Shown: piece after piece, positions 1 to 12,800 of the stretch
Position numbering within the stretch: the stretch's first letter is position 1
Layout: each line of letters opens with the position of its first letter
DNA from: Phoronis australis
Lineage: Eukaryota > Phoronida > Phoronidae
NCBI GenBank assembly: GCA_002633005.1
Contig: NMRA01000127.1
Coordinates: 1-64,000, forward strand
Length of the DNA: 64,000 bases
Direction of reading: 5' to 3'
Made by a program: the position numbers and the translations under genes
Notes under the pieces: model-generated
Databases searched by the model: none
The model's input: only the letters and a program-made list of their open reading frames with translations
What the model was told of the DNA's origin: nothing

Positions 1-458
1 GGGCAGTTGAAGTAAACCTTCTTAAAACAAGTAAATCGTAAAAAGCGGGTAGCATTTTTTTGTCCTTTAGAGTTGACAGATGGTATTTCCAGGAAAACAC
101 CCACCTCAATACACTCTGAACAAACTTCAACTCACCAAAAATTCACTTGGCAGTTCTTAACCCAAAAAATCAACAAGCAACAAACCATGGCCCATGTTGC
201 TAGTGTACAGTGTGCAACATGTACACTATGCCATTACTCAAGTCAAAAGCAACTTGATTAACGTAACGCCATATTAGAATGAAAATTTCTGCAAAACTAA
301 ATTTGTGTTAAGACATCTAAGAAAATTTGATGATTTTTTAATAATAAGTATGAGGAGTCAGACAGACAATTTTCAATATTCATTTGGCGTAGAAGCCTAA
401 ATTTCATGGAAATTTGTGGATTCATGAAACTGACAAAAAATCTTATTAAAATAAATCT

Positions 459-785
459 TACCGTATTCGCCGTAATAACCGCCCAGGGCGCTTAGAAAAG
501 TTCGGTTCAGGGGGGCGCTTATTATAACCCAAGGAGTGTATAGTAACGGCTAAATACCGACATAGTGGCAAGGCTCGTGGTCTACAAATTCTGCGCACAA
601 TGATTTTTTCAAGACTGTCGGATATTATTGATAAATTGATGACGTTACTATAGAATTTTTGGACTGTAGGTAAGACATTTTTCTCACGTACACGTTCATG
701 GACTGGGTGCTTATTTTAGCATAAGTCTGAAAACGCGTGGGGGGAGCTTATAGGGGAATGGGCGGTTATTACAGCGAATACGGTA
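459..785. mobile_element. Non-autonomous TIR element (MITE)
   Basis: 26-bp terminal inverted repeats, TACCGTATTCGCCGTAATAA at the left (459-484) and its complement at the right (760-785), match with one difference (CGCCG against CGCTG). The 327-bp element has no coding sequence and contains a GGGGCGCTTAT-type motif near each end. The superfamily was not determined and no clear target-site duplication was seen. Confidence 0.75.
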
Positions 786-3540
786 TATCAAAAAAAAACT
801 AAGCTTTGTCAACTGGTAAAAATATATATTTTCTGAGAAAAACAAAGACCAGGAAATATAAATATACTGGCAAAACAAAACACTTGCAGTGGCTGATACC
901 ATGGTAAAAAAATTAACTTCTTGCGGCATCAAGATTGATGACAAGTGTTATCAGACTCCTTACTTTCGACGGACGTATCACTCATTTTTAATCGCTCAGT
1001 TATTTTTAGTCACAAGTATGTAAATATTTACAGTTTTCCGAAACCGAAACTGAACGGTTCCGCGAAAAATGGGTTAGTCACGTTACGCTGTGGTAGTTAT
1101 GCTTAAAGGCTTATTTAACGGCATGCCGCGCTATTTCAGTATCTCTTAGATAAATAAGTCCCTGTTGTATCGTCTGTGTGCATACTGAGCTAGACGTATA
1201 CCCTTGGACGTTTTGCCTCAAAGAAGATGCAAACGCCTTAACTTGTTTTCAAAAACCTAGCTAATTTAAGGCGGTGGGCAATGTTTGTGCAAATCAGTTC
1301 CTGGTAATTAAGATACTAGAAAAGAGTGATTACTCACTAGTTTCTGTTTTGAAAGTTCAATGGGAAACGAAATTGCGGATGTTCTCGATTAGCTAGGGCA
1401 CCTTGCCCCACGTACCCTACCCAGTGCTACCGGTACTCGAAGTTTTGTGGTGAGAGTACTGTGGTCGCTAATTGTATGTTGTGGCGAGTTTCGCTAATTT
1501 TGCCATTTTGACCCCTAACAATTCCTTGCTATGCTTTACCCCTCAGGCATACACTGGTTGGCTGACTGTTATAGGTAAATGATTAACTTTCTATTAACTC
1601 ATACACCACGAAAGAGTTTTACGCGCGTTTTAACAGCCGCTTTTTTAAAAACTCCCACGCGTTGTGTTTTACTTGTGTCTCGCTGTTTGTCTTTACATGT
1701 ATAGAGAACCGTGGTAAGTAGATTAACTTTGCCTTGCATTTGTTTCCGCTAACGTTCACAAGCTGTTTGTAGGTTCAGCTTACAGACCTGTTTTTTGAAC
1801 AAGCTTGCCAGCTAGGTGCAAGGGAGCCAGCTGGTTACCGTGACTGCGCGTCAAATACAGTACTCAGCTCAAACTATGCAAGATTGGTTTACTGACTGGG
1901 AATCTGTAAGAAAAACAGGAGATTCGTGATTGGGCTTCAGAAACGAGATTTATTTTATTAAAATGCATGTCAATCTCCAGAACGTCTGACCGTCATTCGG
2001 CGCATACCTTGTCCACTACAGCTATGTAAAAAGTCAATTGCTTGCGTCGCCTTACAACAAAAAGATATTTTTAGTCGATTTGAAAACACTACGCTCGTGA
2101 CAAGCGCACGAGCAGTTTTGTTTTGATTACAAGATACGACTTCTATCAGAGTTGATAAAAACCAAACATTTCTATTCAATCATACAAAAGAAACGGAATT
2201 TTCCAAACGTTCAGCTTCGGGTGTTCAGCACAGTATGTAAATCCGCCTGGCGGCCATTTTTCATTATTTTGGTTTACGATATAACTTTGCTGTCTCTGCA
2301 ATAATTTTTCATTTTTTTCTTTGGACAGATCATTTTACCGCCTATTTGAAATGTGATATTTTTTCTCTGTCTCTAGTTATCGAGATTTTCCGTTGAATGC
2401 TCTCCAATAAATTGAGGTTTTTCGGTATATTCGGCATCCCTTGACGTCTGATGATAATATTGTGGACAGACCGCTTAAAGCGCCATCAGCCGAGTGAAAC
2501 TCGTTTTTTTGCGGCGACTTACCGTTCTCAAGATATTCAAGATTTAATGTTTACATATAGATGTCTGTTCTATTGAATTATTTCAAGCTAAACTATCATA
2601 TTGGTGCTAGCGATCACATTTTCCTTTGATGGACATGAAATCTACGTAAATGTTTATCTGGTCAATAGGTCGAGGTATGTGGTTGTGGGGGGGGGGGAAT
2701 CGGACGCACNCCATGGCCCCCCTAAAACTCTATACCATTTCACAGTTCGGGTGCGAATTGCTGACTAGCACATGCGCGCAACCAGGGGGCAAACAATGCA
2801 TAGGCTCTGAACAAACCCTGTTTACTTTTTTAGTCAAAAGGTCCGCAAACCCAAAAATTCGGGACCGCTCCATTCCTACATTTTAGCCTGGAAGCGCGCA
2901 TCTGCCGAAAATTCTAGTTATTCCTGTGCCTTACCCCCATCTCAAAATCCTGGATCCGCCCCTGGATTGCGCTTTGATAACATTTTTAATTTAGATTTAC
3001 CTGTTCAGTTTGTGAAGCTCTAGCGATCCTGTGAACGAAACTTTTCAAATTTCGTATTTCCTGTAAATGGATCTCCTCACGGGCTCCATCGAAGGATATT
3101 TTGATTTTTAATTTAATCTCATTTTTTCGAGTAAGGGTGACATAATCTTTTGATGAATTCAATTTCAAAGGCCAAACAATTCGAAAAATCACCAATTTTA
3201 GTCCATGATATACATGCAGTCTATCATTTTAATTTAATCAATGTTTTGTTGCCACGAAGCCATCGCTAATGAGGCAGTTGTTCTACTACATAAGGCAGGA
3301 TCATAGATCAGATCGATTCCTTGATGAGCAAGTCACTTATATTAGCGACAATAGGAACTGTAGGAATTGACCAAAGCGCGACGAGTTTCTGATGCCCACT
3401 GAGTGGTGGCGCTGTGGCACGACTTGCATAAGATTATGAACTCTGTCTCGGGCAAGCTATTATCGTCTGATATCTACTTCAGGATCCGCGAGAGTAACAA
3501 ATCGGAGCTCGAGTTCAGTGGTACAGTGAAAGAATATTAG
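786..3540. other. Non-coding stretch upstream of the lactamase-like gene
   Basis: No gene or conserved frame recognised. A poly-G run at about 2686-2697 and GC-richer, repeat-like sequence to 2960 may be a worn element. The promoter of the downstream gene should lie here or further upstream, but no TATA box was convincing. Confidence 0.5.
2710..2710. other. Ambiguous base next to a G-run
   Basis: A single N lies 12 bases after a run of ten or more G. The open frame crossing it (2650-2886) is not trustworthy. Confidence 0.95.
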
Positions 3541-3615
3541 CCTCAGTTCACGTCTGTTGCTCTGCCTGAGATCAGCTCTGTAGTTTCATCCATAGCTGCA
3601 AACTTCCAAGAAGCA

Positions 3616-3869
3616 ATGGGCAGTAAGGGGGGTGAACAAGTCGACGTCAAGCGTATTGAAGGGATTGTCCAAGCCATCATGAAGGGGCGTGACGTTCCCG
3701 GTCTCGGACTGGCCATAGTCAAAGACAAGAAGACCATCTTGAAACGTGGTTACGGCTTGGCGGACATTGAAAATAAAGTCAAAGTGACTGATGATTCATT
3801 GTTTCCTATTGCTTCCATGTCAAAGCAGATGTCTGCAACCCTTCTTGCTATTTTGATGAATGAAAAAGG
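3616..3869 (+). CDS. Beta-lactamase-like gene, exon 1 (SxxK exon)
   Basis: Encodes residues 1-84 plus two bases of codon 85. It contains the VPGLGLAIVKD strand typical of the family N terminus and the catalytic SMSK motif at residues 67-70. The donor is GG|GTGAGC, with GT at 3870. The start is the first ATG in frame, but the frame stays open upstream to a TAG at 3538-3540 and reads like protein. An acceptor near 3540-3546 and a further upstream coding exon therefore remain possible. Confidence 0.88.
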
Positions 3870-6800
3870 GTGAGCATTTTTTGTCTAACTGGACGTGAGG
3901 AGATGTTTTGCAATTCATACACACTATCAGATTTGCGGGAACTGTTACCAAACCACCACAATACTCTGAGACTAAAAAACGGTGCTAAATTATCTTTAGC
4001 CTCAAACGCAAGAGTTGAGTTCATAGTCTATGGAGTTGGCGAACAAAAATTTCATTGACGCACTGTTGTTAACTCGGGCTTAAAAATTTAAATTGCAGTC
4101 GCGACAGTGCCCTTTACATTCAGTTTCAGCGGGACAATACGTTACAGCCGATCAATACTAACATATAGTTGGTTCTGGTTTTAGACCAAATCAATAAAAA
4201 GCGTCTGGACTCTCAGTGTGTATTATACAGTGATGTAAATATGACATCGGTAGCTAGTATACTAACGTTTGTTATGTTACCACTAGGGTCAAGCATATTG
4301 TGCGTGATAATGTACAGATCCCAACCGTGGATTTATGTGTTTGGCTTGCAATTAACCGTATTGCTAGTCGCCGCGAACGAGCTGAAGTAGCAGACAAAGT
4401 CACACTCATCAAAATGCCACCCAAAAATGTACGGAAAAAGACGAATTTTTTAACGTGTCCCAAAGGTCTTCTCAATTGGCCCAGGCATTTGAGGCCCTGT
4501 CGGTCAGTTGATTTATGCATGGCCACGCTTTTGTAAAATCATACCAGACGGCCATGAAAGCTGTTCTGCCGCGACTGCACTGAGCTGTCGTAAGAGTCTA
4601 GCTGGCATTTGAAGGACAACCGTTGCAACCAACACGCAATTGAGTGGGTGCTGGCACGGTTAATTTTGGGAGTCCCGCGGCATGAGATGGTCCTGCTCTC
4701 CCACAAAAATTATCGACGGTCGAGGCGACTGGAGGGACAAAATCGCTTTCCTCATTCAGGGGAGTCACCAGGTGGTCCAAACACGATCTGTATATTTTCC
4801 GACATTTAAAAATTCCCGTGCATCGTTTACCTCTACAACTTGAGTGTAGTGTTGGATTTTTAGCCGGGCATCCGATTTTCGTGATTGTTTCATGGTGACA
4901 AAAGGGTATTCAAGCCGAACAGATAAAAAGCAGTTTTAGTCCGGCGGCCTCTCTGGTGTACATGTATTTTCTTTGAAACTGTCGTCTCAACCCACCATTA
5001 CAGGTCAAGTCCCACTCGGTCACGGGGTTCATGTATTGTCGTTGTATTATTATATGTTAACCCATACCCCACTGTAATGGGTACTTATCAAGACAGCAAT
5101 AGTAGCGTAGTCCACTACGTCTGCCAGAATTTGAATCACGCCACATAAATAAAAAGGCCAAGTGGCAACATTTCTACTGTACTTGTCTTAGTAATCGACC
5201 TGTTCTCGGAATTTCCTGACGTCATCTTGCATATTGAGTCAGACTTCCCGATTCCTTGACGAACTCAACGTTGCCGATTCTGATGTTTATCTTTAGAACA
5301 TTCCCGATTCTGAGACGAGGAAAACGTTGCTGTGCTGAGTTAGACCGTTTATTTTAAGAATATCGATTACTGGTTTTGTAAAATAGGTTTGCATGCTTAG
5401 ATGTCATAGTTTTTACAATGACCCAATGAGAAACTGGGTTGAATTTGACATTGTTTATGCCTTTGGCTGAACCAAGGCATTGTGGATAATGTTGACTACA
5501 ATTTGCCTTGCTCTCTGTTGGTGACTTGGCGATAATTTCCACCACATCGGTGATCGTGAACAGACTGTTTGTAGGAATCTAATGGAGTCCACACGGAAAT
5601 AGAACAAAGATGGGTAATTACCATCACTAACGAGAAACTGAAATTAGGACTGGTCTTGTAGGTCTTTGACTGAAACACAGTTATTGTATTGAACCACAAC
5701 TATAATTTTGTACTATAGTCTATAGTACAAGTGGCAATTTTAGCAAATTGTGACAATTTGGGCCTGCACAGTGCACGACTGAAGGAAGGGATTTGGCCGC
5801 TTGAGGTGGAGACGGCGCGGTTTCGAGGAGGCCCTATTTGTGAAAGAGTACATGAACTACATTCATGCGGTAAAGTTGAAGACGGCCATCGTTTTGCTTT
5901 TTTTCAGATTTCTGTGAGAAACCCCTCTAATTCGTATCTGGTGAAAATAATTTTGAAATATTTGATAATTTCATTCGTCAAGGTTTAAAATAAGAGAACT
6001 TTTAGTGCACAATTAGTCTTGTGTAGGTCCTTGGCTGCTGTTGCATTGAAGGATACTATAGTGTATACCCAAGTGTCGCTGGAGCTGCCAGTTTTCATTA
6101 TGTTGCACTTAAACAAAATTCATTTCGCTGTAAACCATACACCTATGCCACTATAAAAATACATGAACTCTACTTCGGAAATAACTCTTCGTACCGGAAA
6201 TTTCTGAATATAAAAAGGACGGAATACGACCTTTCAAAAACGTCAAATATATCCGAATATACGCTCGGGCGTATTTTTATGCGTCCGCATATTTATATGG
6301 GGACGCCGTCATCTCCGTCCGTCCGTCCGTCCGTCCGGCGTCCGCTGCTCTATCTCCAAAACCCGCCCTTTGACATACGTTCATGAAATTTGGCATATAT
6401 GTTCCATTCATTAATGGGACGGCATGAGCAAACTTTCGGACGGATCCGACTACCGGTGTGCCCCCTAGTGGCAATTTTAGTTTTTTACGCTTACCTTTGT
6501 ATCTTCAAAAGTCCTGAACGGATTTTCATGAAATTTGGTATGGAGGCACCTATTAGTGAGATGACGCTATCTTCCCGTTTTCGGATGGATTCGACGTAGT
6601 TTGCGACACCTAGTGGCCATTTTTACTGTTTTCGAGTCTGTCTTTTGCGTTCACCCCTATATCAACCAAACCGCTCAAAGGATGATTGTGAAAATTGACC
6701 TGTGTGTGCTTACTATGAAGAGGACGGTTGACGATGATTTTCCGACGATTTCGACTACTGTGCGCCTCCTAGTGGCAGTTTTGTTTTGTTGCGCCCATGG

Positions 6801-9800
6801 CTGTATCTCCTAAACCGTTCGCAGGATCTTTACTTAATTTAGCAAGTGTATTTATGTGATCTTGACTACGGATGGCGACGACTTTCAGACAGATCTGAAT
6901 ACTGCTGTACCCCCTAGTGTCAATTTTAGTTTTTTACGTTTAACTCAGTATCTTCAAAGGTCCTCAACAGATTTTCATAAAATTTTAAATATAGGCATCT
7001 ATTGGTGTGATGATGCTATCTGCTTGTCTTTGGATGGAATCGAGGTATTTTGCACCACTTAGTGGCCACTTTTGCTGTTTTCAAATCTTGTTTTTGGTGT
7101 CCATCCCTGTATCAACCAAATCATTTGAAAATTGGCATATATGTTCTCAGTGTGAAGATGACCTATGATGATGGTGACTGATTACTGTGGCGCCTACTAG
7201 TGGTAGTTTTGTTTTGCGCCCATAGTTGTATCTCTTAAACCCACTGCAGGATCTTTACTAAATTTAGTAAGTGTATTTATATGAAGAAAACAACAGACGA
7301 CGACCACTTTCAGGCGGATCCAACGGACACTGTGCCCACTAGTGGCAATTTCATTTTATTCTGTTTTCCTTTGTTTCTCTGAAGTTCCTTGATAGATTTT
7401 TATGAAATATGGTATGTTCTCGTTTTTGGGTGGATTGTATGTTTTTGCGCCATTTAGTTTCCATTTTTTATGATACAAATAATCAACCCTAAAAGTACAC
7501 CATTTGCAATGCATTCGTGGGCGCATTTCACCGCTCCGCGTTGCTCTTGTTGGAAAAGGGGGCGTCTTTTCGAAAACTATTTTAAACATTTTGTGTTGCA
7601 GTTGTTTTTAAAGAAAAGTTATTAGTAATTTTAAAGTCGATATGTCCTTTTTAATGCACGTAGTTGTAAACCACTAGTAAAAAAATTATTCGTCCATACC
7701 TGTTTGGCACTCGAGCAAACACAACGTGTTAAAGGTCTCCTTCATGCTATCCGAACAACCCATCAGATTTTGGCAAGTCATGCTAACTACCGAAAATACG
7801 CCCATGCGTTTGAAAATTTTTCCGAAAATACGCATGGCTACTGGACCACTCGCAGTGACGATCCACAACTGGTCGAAGTAAGAGAATGCTCTTGTGTGGC
7901 TTCGGTAACGTTGGGCTCCATCTTGTTTTGGGGATTTCGGGAATAGAAGGGGTGCAAACGCCAAAACATTTCATGGGGGAGCGGTGCAGTTGTATCTTGT
8001 AGCAAAGGGTACTGAGGAACACTGACGCACTTCCAACATGCGATGGAAGGTGTACGGTGAGTGTAGAATCTACGTTGGGCATTTAGGGTGGTTGTGGTTT
8101 GCACTAACGTCCTGCATACGCGAAGGCAGTAACTACACGAAAACCACCATTCGGTTGGCTTGAGTTACACTCCTTCTCCAGGAGTAAACAAACTTCGAAA
8201 TTGATGTTTCTGTGAATGTGCACTACGCAGATGATTTAAACATTTTTATACGAATTATTAATCTGTTGAATGAAGTATACGAAAAGATGGTCACGTGATA
8301 AACCATAGCAACATTTAACCATGATGCCCTTTGAACGTTGAGCTGTACCGCGTTCCGTAACGATAGAAATGTTTGATACTCGACCATCCTTCGAGAATCT
8401 TCTCCTCTTTGACGAATTTTACTTTCACCATTCGTCCATCACTTACTAATCGGGCTTCAACGACCAATAACTCTCGTAGAGATTTCGCTTGTGTGTGCGT
8501 GTGAGGTGGCGAGCTTATTTGTGAAACAATTCGCCTTCACTCGCGTGATCTAACCAAATTTGTAAAAAAATGCCCTTCTTAACGTATGCTGGTAATTTAC
8601 TTCAACCAAATCTAACGTACGTGTGTCACAAGTAGCTGACTAGTCCGTCTACTACTCCCACTTGATTGTTTCTATACGATGACAACTAACTTAGAAATGC
8701 TTCGCAGCTCGGAAGGTGTATTCCCGTTACGTGTTAGTCTGTTCGTACATCTATGGCACTCATGTCAGCTACGATGTCCTTTCAATTTGAAGACTTCTGA
8801 AGTTGTGATTGAATTTAATTGAACTTGAAAAGTATCCAGTTAGATCCCTTCTCTCGTTTAAATATGTTTTGATTTTCATCGCGCATGCTCTCTGACTTTA
8901 TAATTGCACCTTCTGTCGCATTTATTTTATTATTTCGTGCTCATAAATCATTCTACTCCTTAGTATTTCCTGGACAACCAAAGTGAAAGATATCCTAGAG
9001 GACTTCAAACTGCTTGATGACTACATCACCCGGGAGGCGACAATTGATGATTTAGTGGCCCACAGAACAGGTCTGGCACAGTGTGACTTCGCGTGGCTTA
9101 ATGGCGAGTTTTCTCGCGAGGAAGGATACAGGTATATTTTACAGCGCCTAATTAAAATGAAAATTATAAGACAACTCATGTAAACTCCTATCCAGGTCGC
9201 TCACCATGTACTTCCGCCATCTTCCCGAGTTCGACTATAAACTCCTCCCCGTCACCATCACTGTTTACTTCTATTCGTGGCCAGTTTAAACACACGACCT
9301 GTCGCCAGCAACTGAAGATCTCCCTCTGAAGCTTTTAAAGACATATGAAACCCGTCCACAGGAAAGGACTGCTCCAAAATCTCGATTATTAGATAAATTT
9401 ACTAGTAGAACCAGCAAGAAAATGTCATGATTTTGTCTGAGGTAGATAAGTGGAGTAAACTCTAATCAGCTTCCCCATTGCAACTACTACAAATATCGTT
9501 TTGTTTTGCAAAGTTCAAAGACTGTTTTACTGCTTTTCAAATAAAAGCTGTTTTTTACAGTCACGATCGGCAAATGGGTTTAGGGGGATATTGTGTGCTC
9601 TACGAATTTATTTTGTACCAAAACACTATCATGTACTATCTTACTTGAATTGGGTCAGATTTTGCGGTATTTTCAGACGAAAAAAGCATGACGTTTTTGT
9701 GCGTCAAAAGACGTACCAAAGGACCATTTCTGGTGTTAATAATTTCTTCTGCTTCCCGTTCTCATAAATTGTCTCTTTGCCGAGCTGTTTTTGAGCCGAC

Positions 9801-12800
9801 TCACGAAATGTCGTCGATTTCCACGATATGTTGCCTAGCAGCGCTGAGTCAGCCGCTTTGTGGACGAGACAGTCTCGCCACCTGGTGTGCTACGCCAACA
9901 GCTGTTCCCTGCGCTCCAATTCACAACGCGGTGAATTATAAACAGATAGAAACGTCATTTTTACTTCTAGATGGAGTCCCGAAAACATTTTATGTTACGG
10001 CAATCGATATAATTTTAGAAGAGCAAATCATTGCATCATTCATTTGAAGAGGCATGGAACGCGAAAGCTCGCCAAAATATCTTTTAAACAATTTCTGACG
10101 AAAGTACCATCTTGTAACGTCTAGTACAGAGTAATTCACTTTCCCCTGTGAGGAAATTTACAGAAAAGGAAAAACTCTGTGGTTACCTCTGAGTTTCTAA
10201 TCTCCATACGCTCACAGTTGGCAAATCGTTTTTTGAAACTTGAAACTAAAAATGGTTTGATATCAACAGAAATTAAAAATGTTTACAAACAAACCCGGTT
10301 GAGCCGGTTGAATGATGTTTCAATACCAGAGAACCACTTTCACGATTGCATATTAGTCTGTTTATCGCTTTCCAGGCCTCTTTAACTTTCCGATTTCGGG
10401 AGCGGGTTAATTTTGCAAGTTACTTCTTCCAACTTTCGGTAACCACTACTCGAACTCTGGGTCCTCATTTTCTTGAAACATCTACCTCTCTTGGTGTTAC
10501 AATATTGTTTTTCGTGAACGCCGAGAAGTATTGTCGCCTGGGCGATAATATATGCCGAGTGCGACAACATGTGCCGTTAACATCGACACATGCTGTCGCC
10601 CGGGCGGCAATGTTGTTGCGCTTGACAATTTGTATCGAGTGCGTTACTGTATGTCACCACAGCGATCTAAACGGCGAGCTGTAAACATTGTCAACTACCC
10701 TGCGGCGGTATTATACTTGGCATCAAATTTTGTAAAATTGTTTCTCCCTCTAGTAGGTGTCACCGACTGTGTTGCACATTTTCACTTTTATTCACACTCC
10801 GTCTACCAGCCGGTAACTGTGAAGTTCACAGCAGCGGTAGAGTCACAGAATTACCGTTACCCATTAAAGCATCACTGTTTGATTCAAAATTTGCTATTAC
10901 ATGTGCTTCGCTTGGGTAAATGGTTCTGGCCATCATCTGAAGAAATATTTTGAATTTTAGATCACAAATTGCCTCTTTTTGCTGCTGTCACTGAAGTGAT
11001 TTGCGGATTTCGCTATTTTAATCTTACTGGCATCTGCCGTTGCTGCAGCCGAGCTTTTGTTGTATTTGTTTCAGACACCTGAGTTCCTTCTCCTCCAAAG
11101 AAATGTTCCGTGATAAGATTCTCTACAACAACATTGTGTACACAGTGTTGGGGAGGATCTGCGAGAAACTTGGGGGTAAACCTTGGGAAACCTTGATGGA
11201 AGAGCGACTTTTCCAACCTCTGGGCATGACCTCGTCCACGTTTTACGACAAACATGTTCCCGAGTTCAAGAACTTTGTGAAACCATATGGCAAGAACAGC
11301 AACAGCGACACCTTATGGCCAGTAGGTGCCCTGGCAGTTAGGTAAGAGCACTTAATCTACATCATTTTTCGTAATTATTACAGTAATTTATCTTCGATCA
11401 AGCGAACCTGCCTGGACACTATTCGATGCACCCCTGGATTCCATCATACTTCAAACGATCCTTTTCTCTATGAAGCGTTCGACAAAAGTTCTCAAGGCTA
11501 TCTGATTATTCGGCCTTTTCCGCATTTCTTGAGCAAATGTGGATGTCTTGCGTTCTGTCGTTTTACCGTGCGTTCACTACAGTTCTACCCCGTCTTCGTA
11601 GAATTCTCTAGGTGGTTTCTCTTTTAGCAGGCTTTTGTCATTAATAACTACATGTACAGGGTGATTCTCCCGAAAAAGGACCCAATCTGTTGCAAATATT
11701 TTTTCTACTTGACCTATAGGGACCTACACAATTCTATTGCGAACAAACGCTTTAGCATGCCTTACGGAAAGATTGCTCAGCGCCGCTTCATTAACGTTCG
11801 TGAATATAATTTGGAGAAGCTAAACTGGTGACAATCAGGTGGAAGATACTTTTCCTAGCATAAAAACCTTCCTAGAATAAGACCGTAGTCCTGCCGTTTG
11901 GAAAAACATTTGAGTTTTTGACTTGGTTGGCTTTGGGGTGGTCATGTATTAAATACCAATAACAGTAACAAAAACAATAACAATAAGAACAACAATGAGC
12001 AGCAAACAGGGTCGCGCCGCACGTTTCACTTGTTTGCGTGACTTTCCTGTTACCCCAATTCATTGGTCATTCTTTGCAATATTTCACACCCGCCGTGTCT
12101 CACTGTGTGTGTCGTCAGCTTATACTATGTGATGGCATTACTGCGTCATTTTATCTTCACTTGAGAATGAAACAAGTATGTCTCGAAATAGCGTGTGTCT
12201 TTTAATTATGTCGCTAGGTCAGTTACTATATCTATGTTCAGTTGAGAGTGGTTTTGTTCCGAAAGTATGAACGCAACGGAATAAAGACTGTGAACAATGA
12301 AAAGTGTCGTGCATTTAACAAATTCTGTATAACAGAAAACTTGCTCGCGAAGTACCGTCAATAAAACAACAAGAACAATAATAATAATAAATAATAATAA
12401 TAACAACAACAACAATAATAGTAATACTAAATAATAAACAAAAACTTTTTTGATATCTCTTTTCATTAAAGAAATAGAGTCAATGTTTTTACAGACACAT
12501 TTGAGACCAAACACATATGCTTAAAAATCCAATTATCACAATTACTATGGTTTCTTTTGCACCAATATAAAATACTGTCTCAGGTTTTCGCTAGAGTCTT
12601 CAGGCAGGCCCTGACAATCAATGGCACAAATCTCTCACATTGTCAATTCACATCTAGGAGAAAAACTTTTCCTCATCATTTCTAAAATGTACATGTGTAT
12701 TGGTCTATTTACAGCAACTTCTCAGTTCCGTCTCGAATCCTATTACAAATTATGTGAAAAATGTCTCAGTTTTGTACGTCGTAATGATTTTTGGTTCAAA

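Noticed and set aside
6310-7470. Regular spacing suggested a CRISPR-like array
   Set aside because: Units are about 145 bp, diverged and in an animal intron; no short identical repeats with unique spacers.
7686-8104. Several overlapping frames of 80-99 codons on both strands
   Set aside because: Mutually overlapping in different frames within intron 1; none has recognisable family features.
10552-10953. 133-codon + strand frame
   Set aside because: It lies in intron 2 of the lactamase-like gene and overlaps duplicated palindromic motifs; no domain or homologous pattern seen.
12206-12514. Minus-strand frame with poly-Leu/Ile
   Set aside because: Created by the AAT/AAC microsatellite at 12370-12437.
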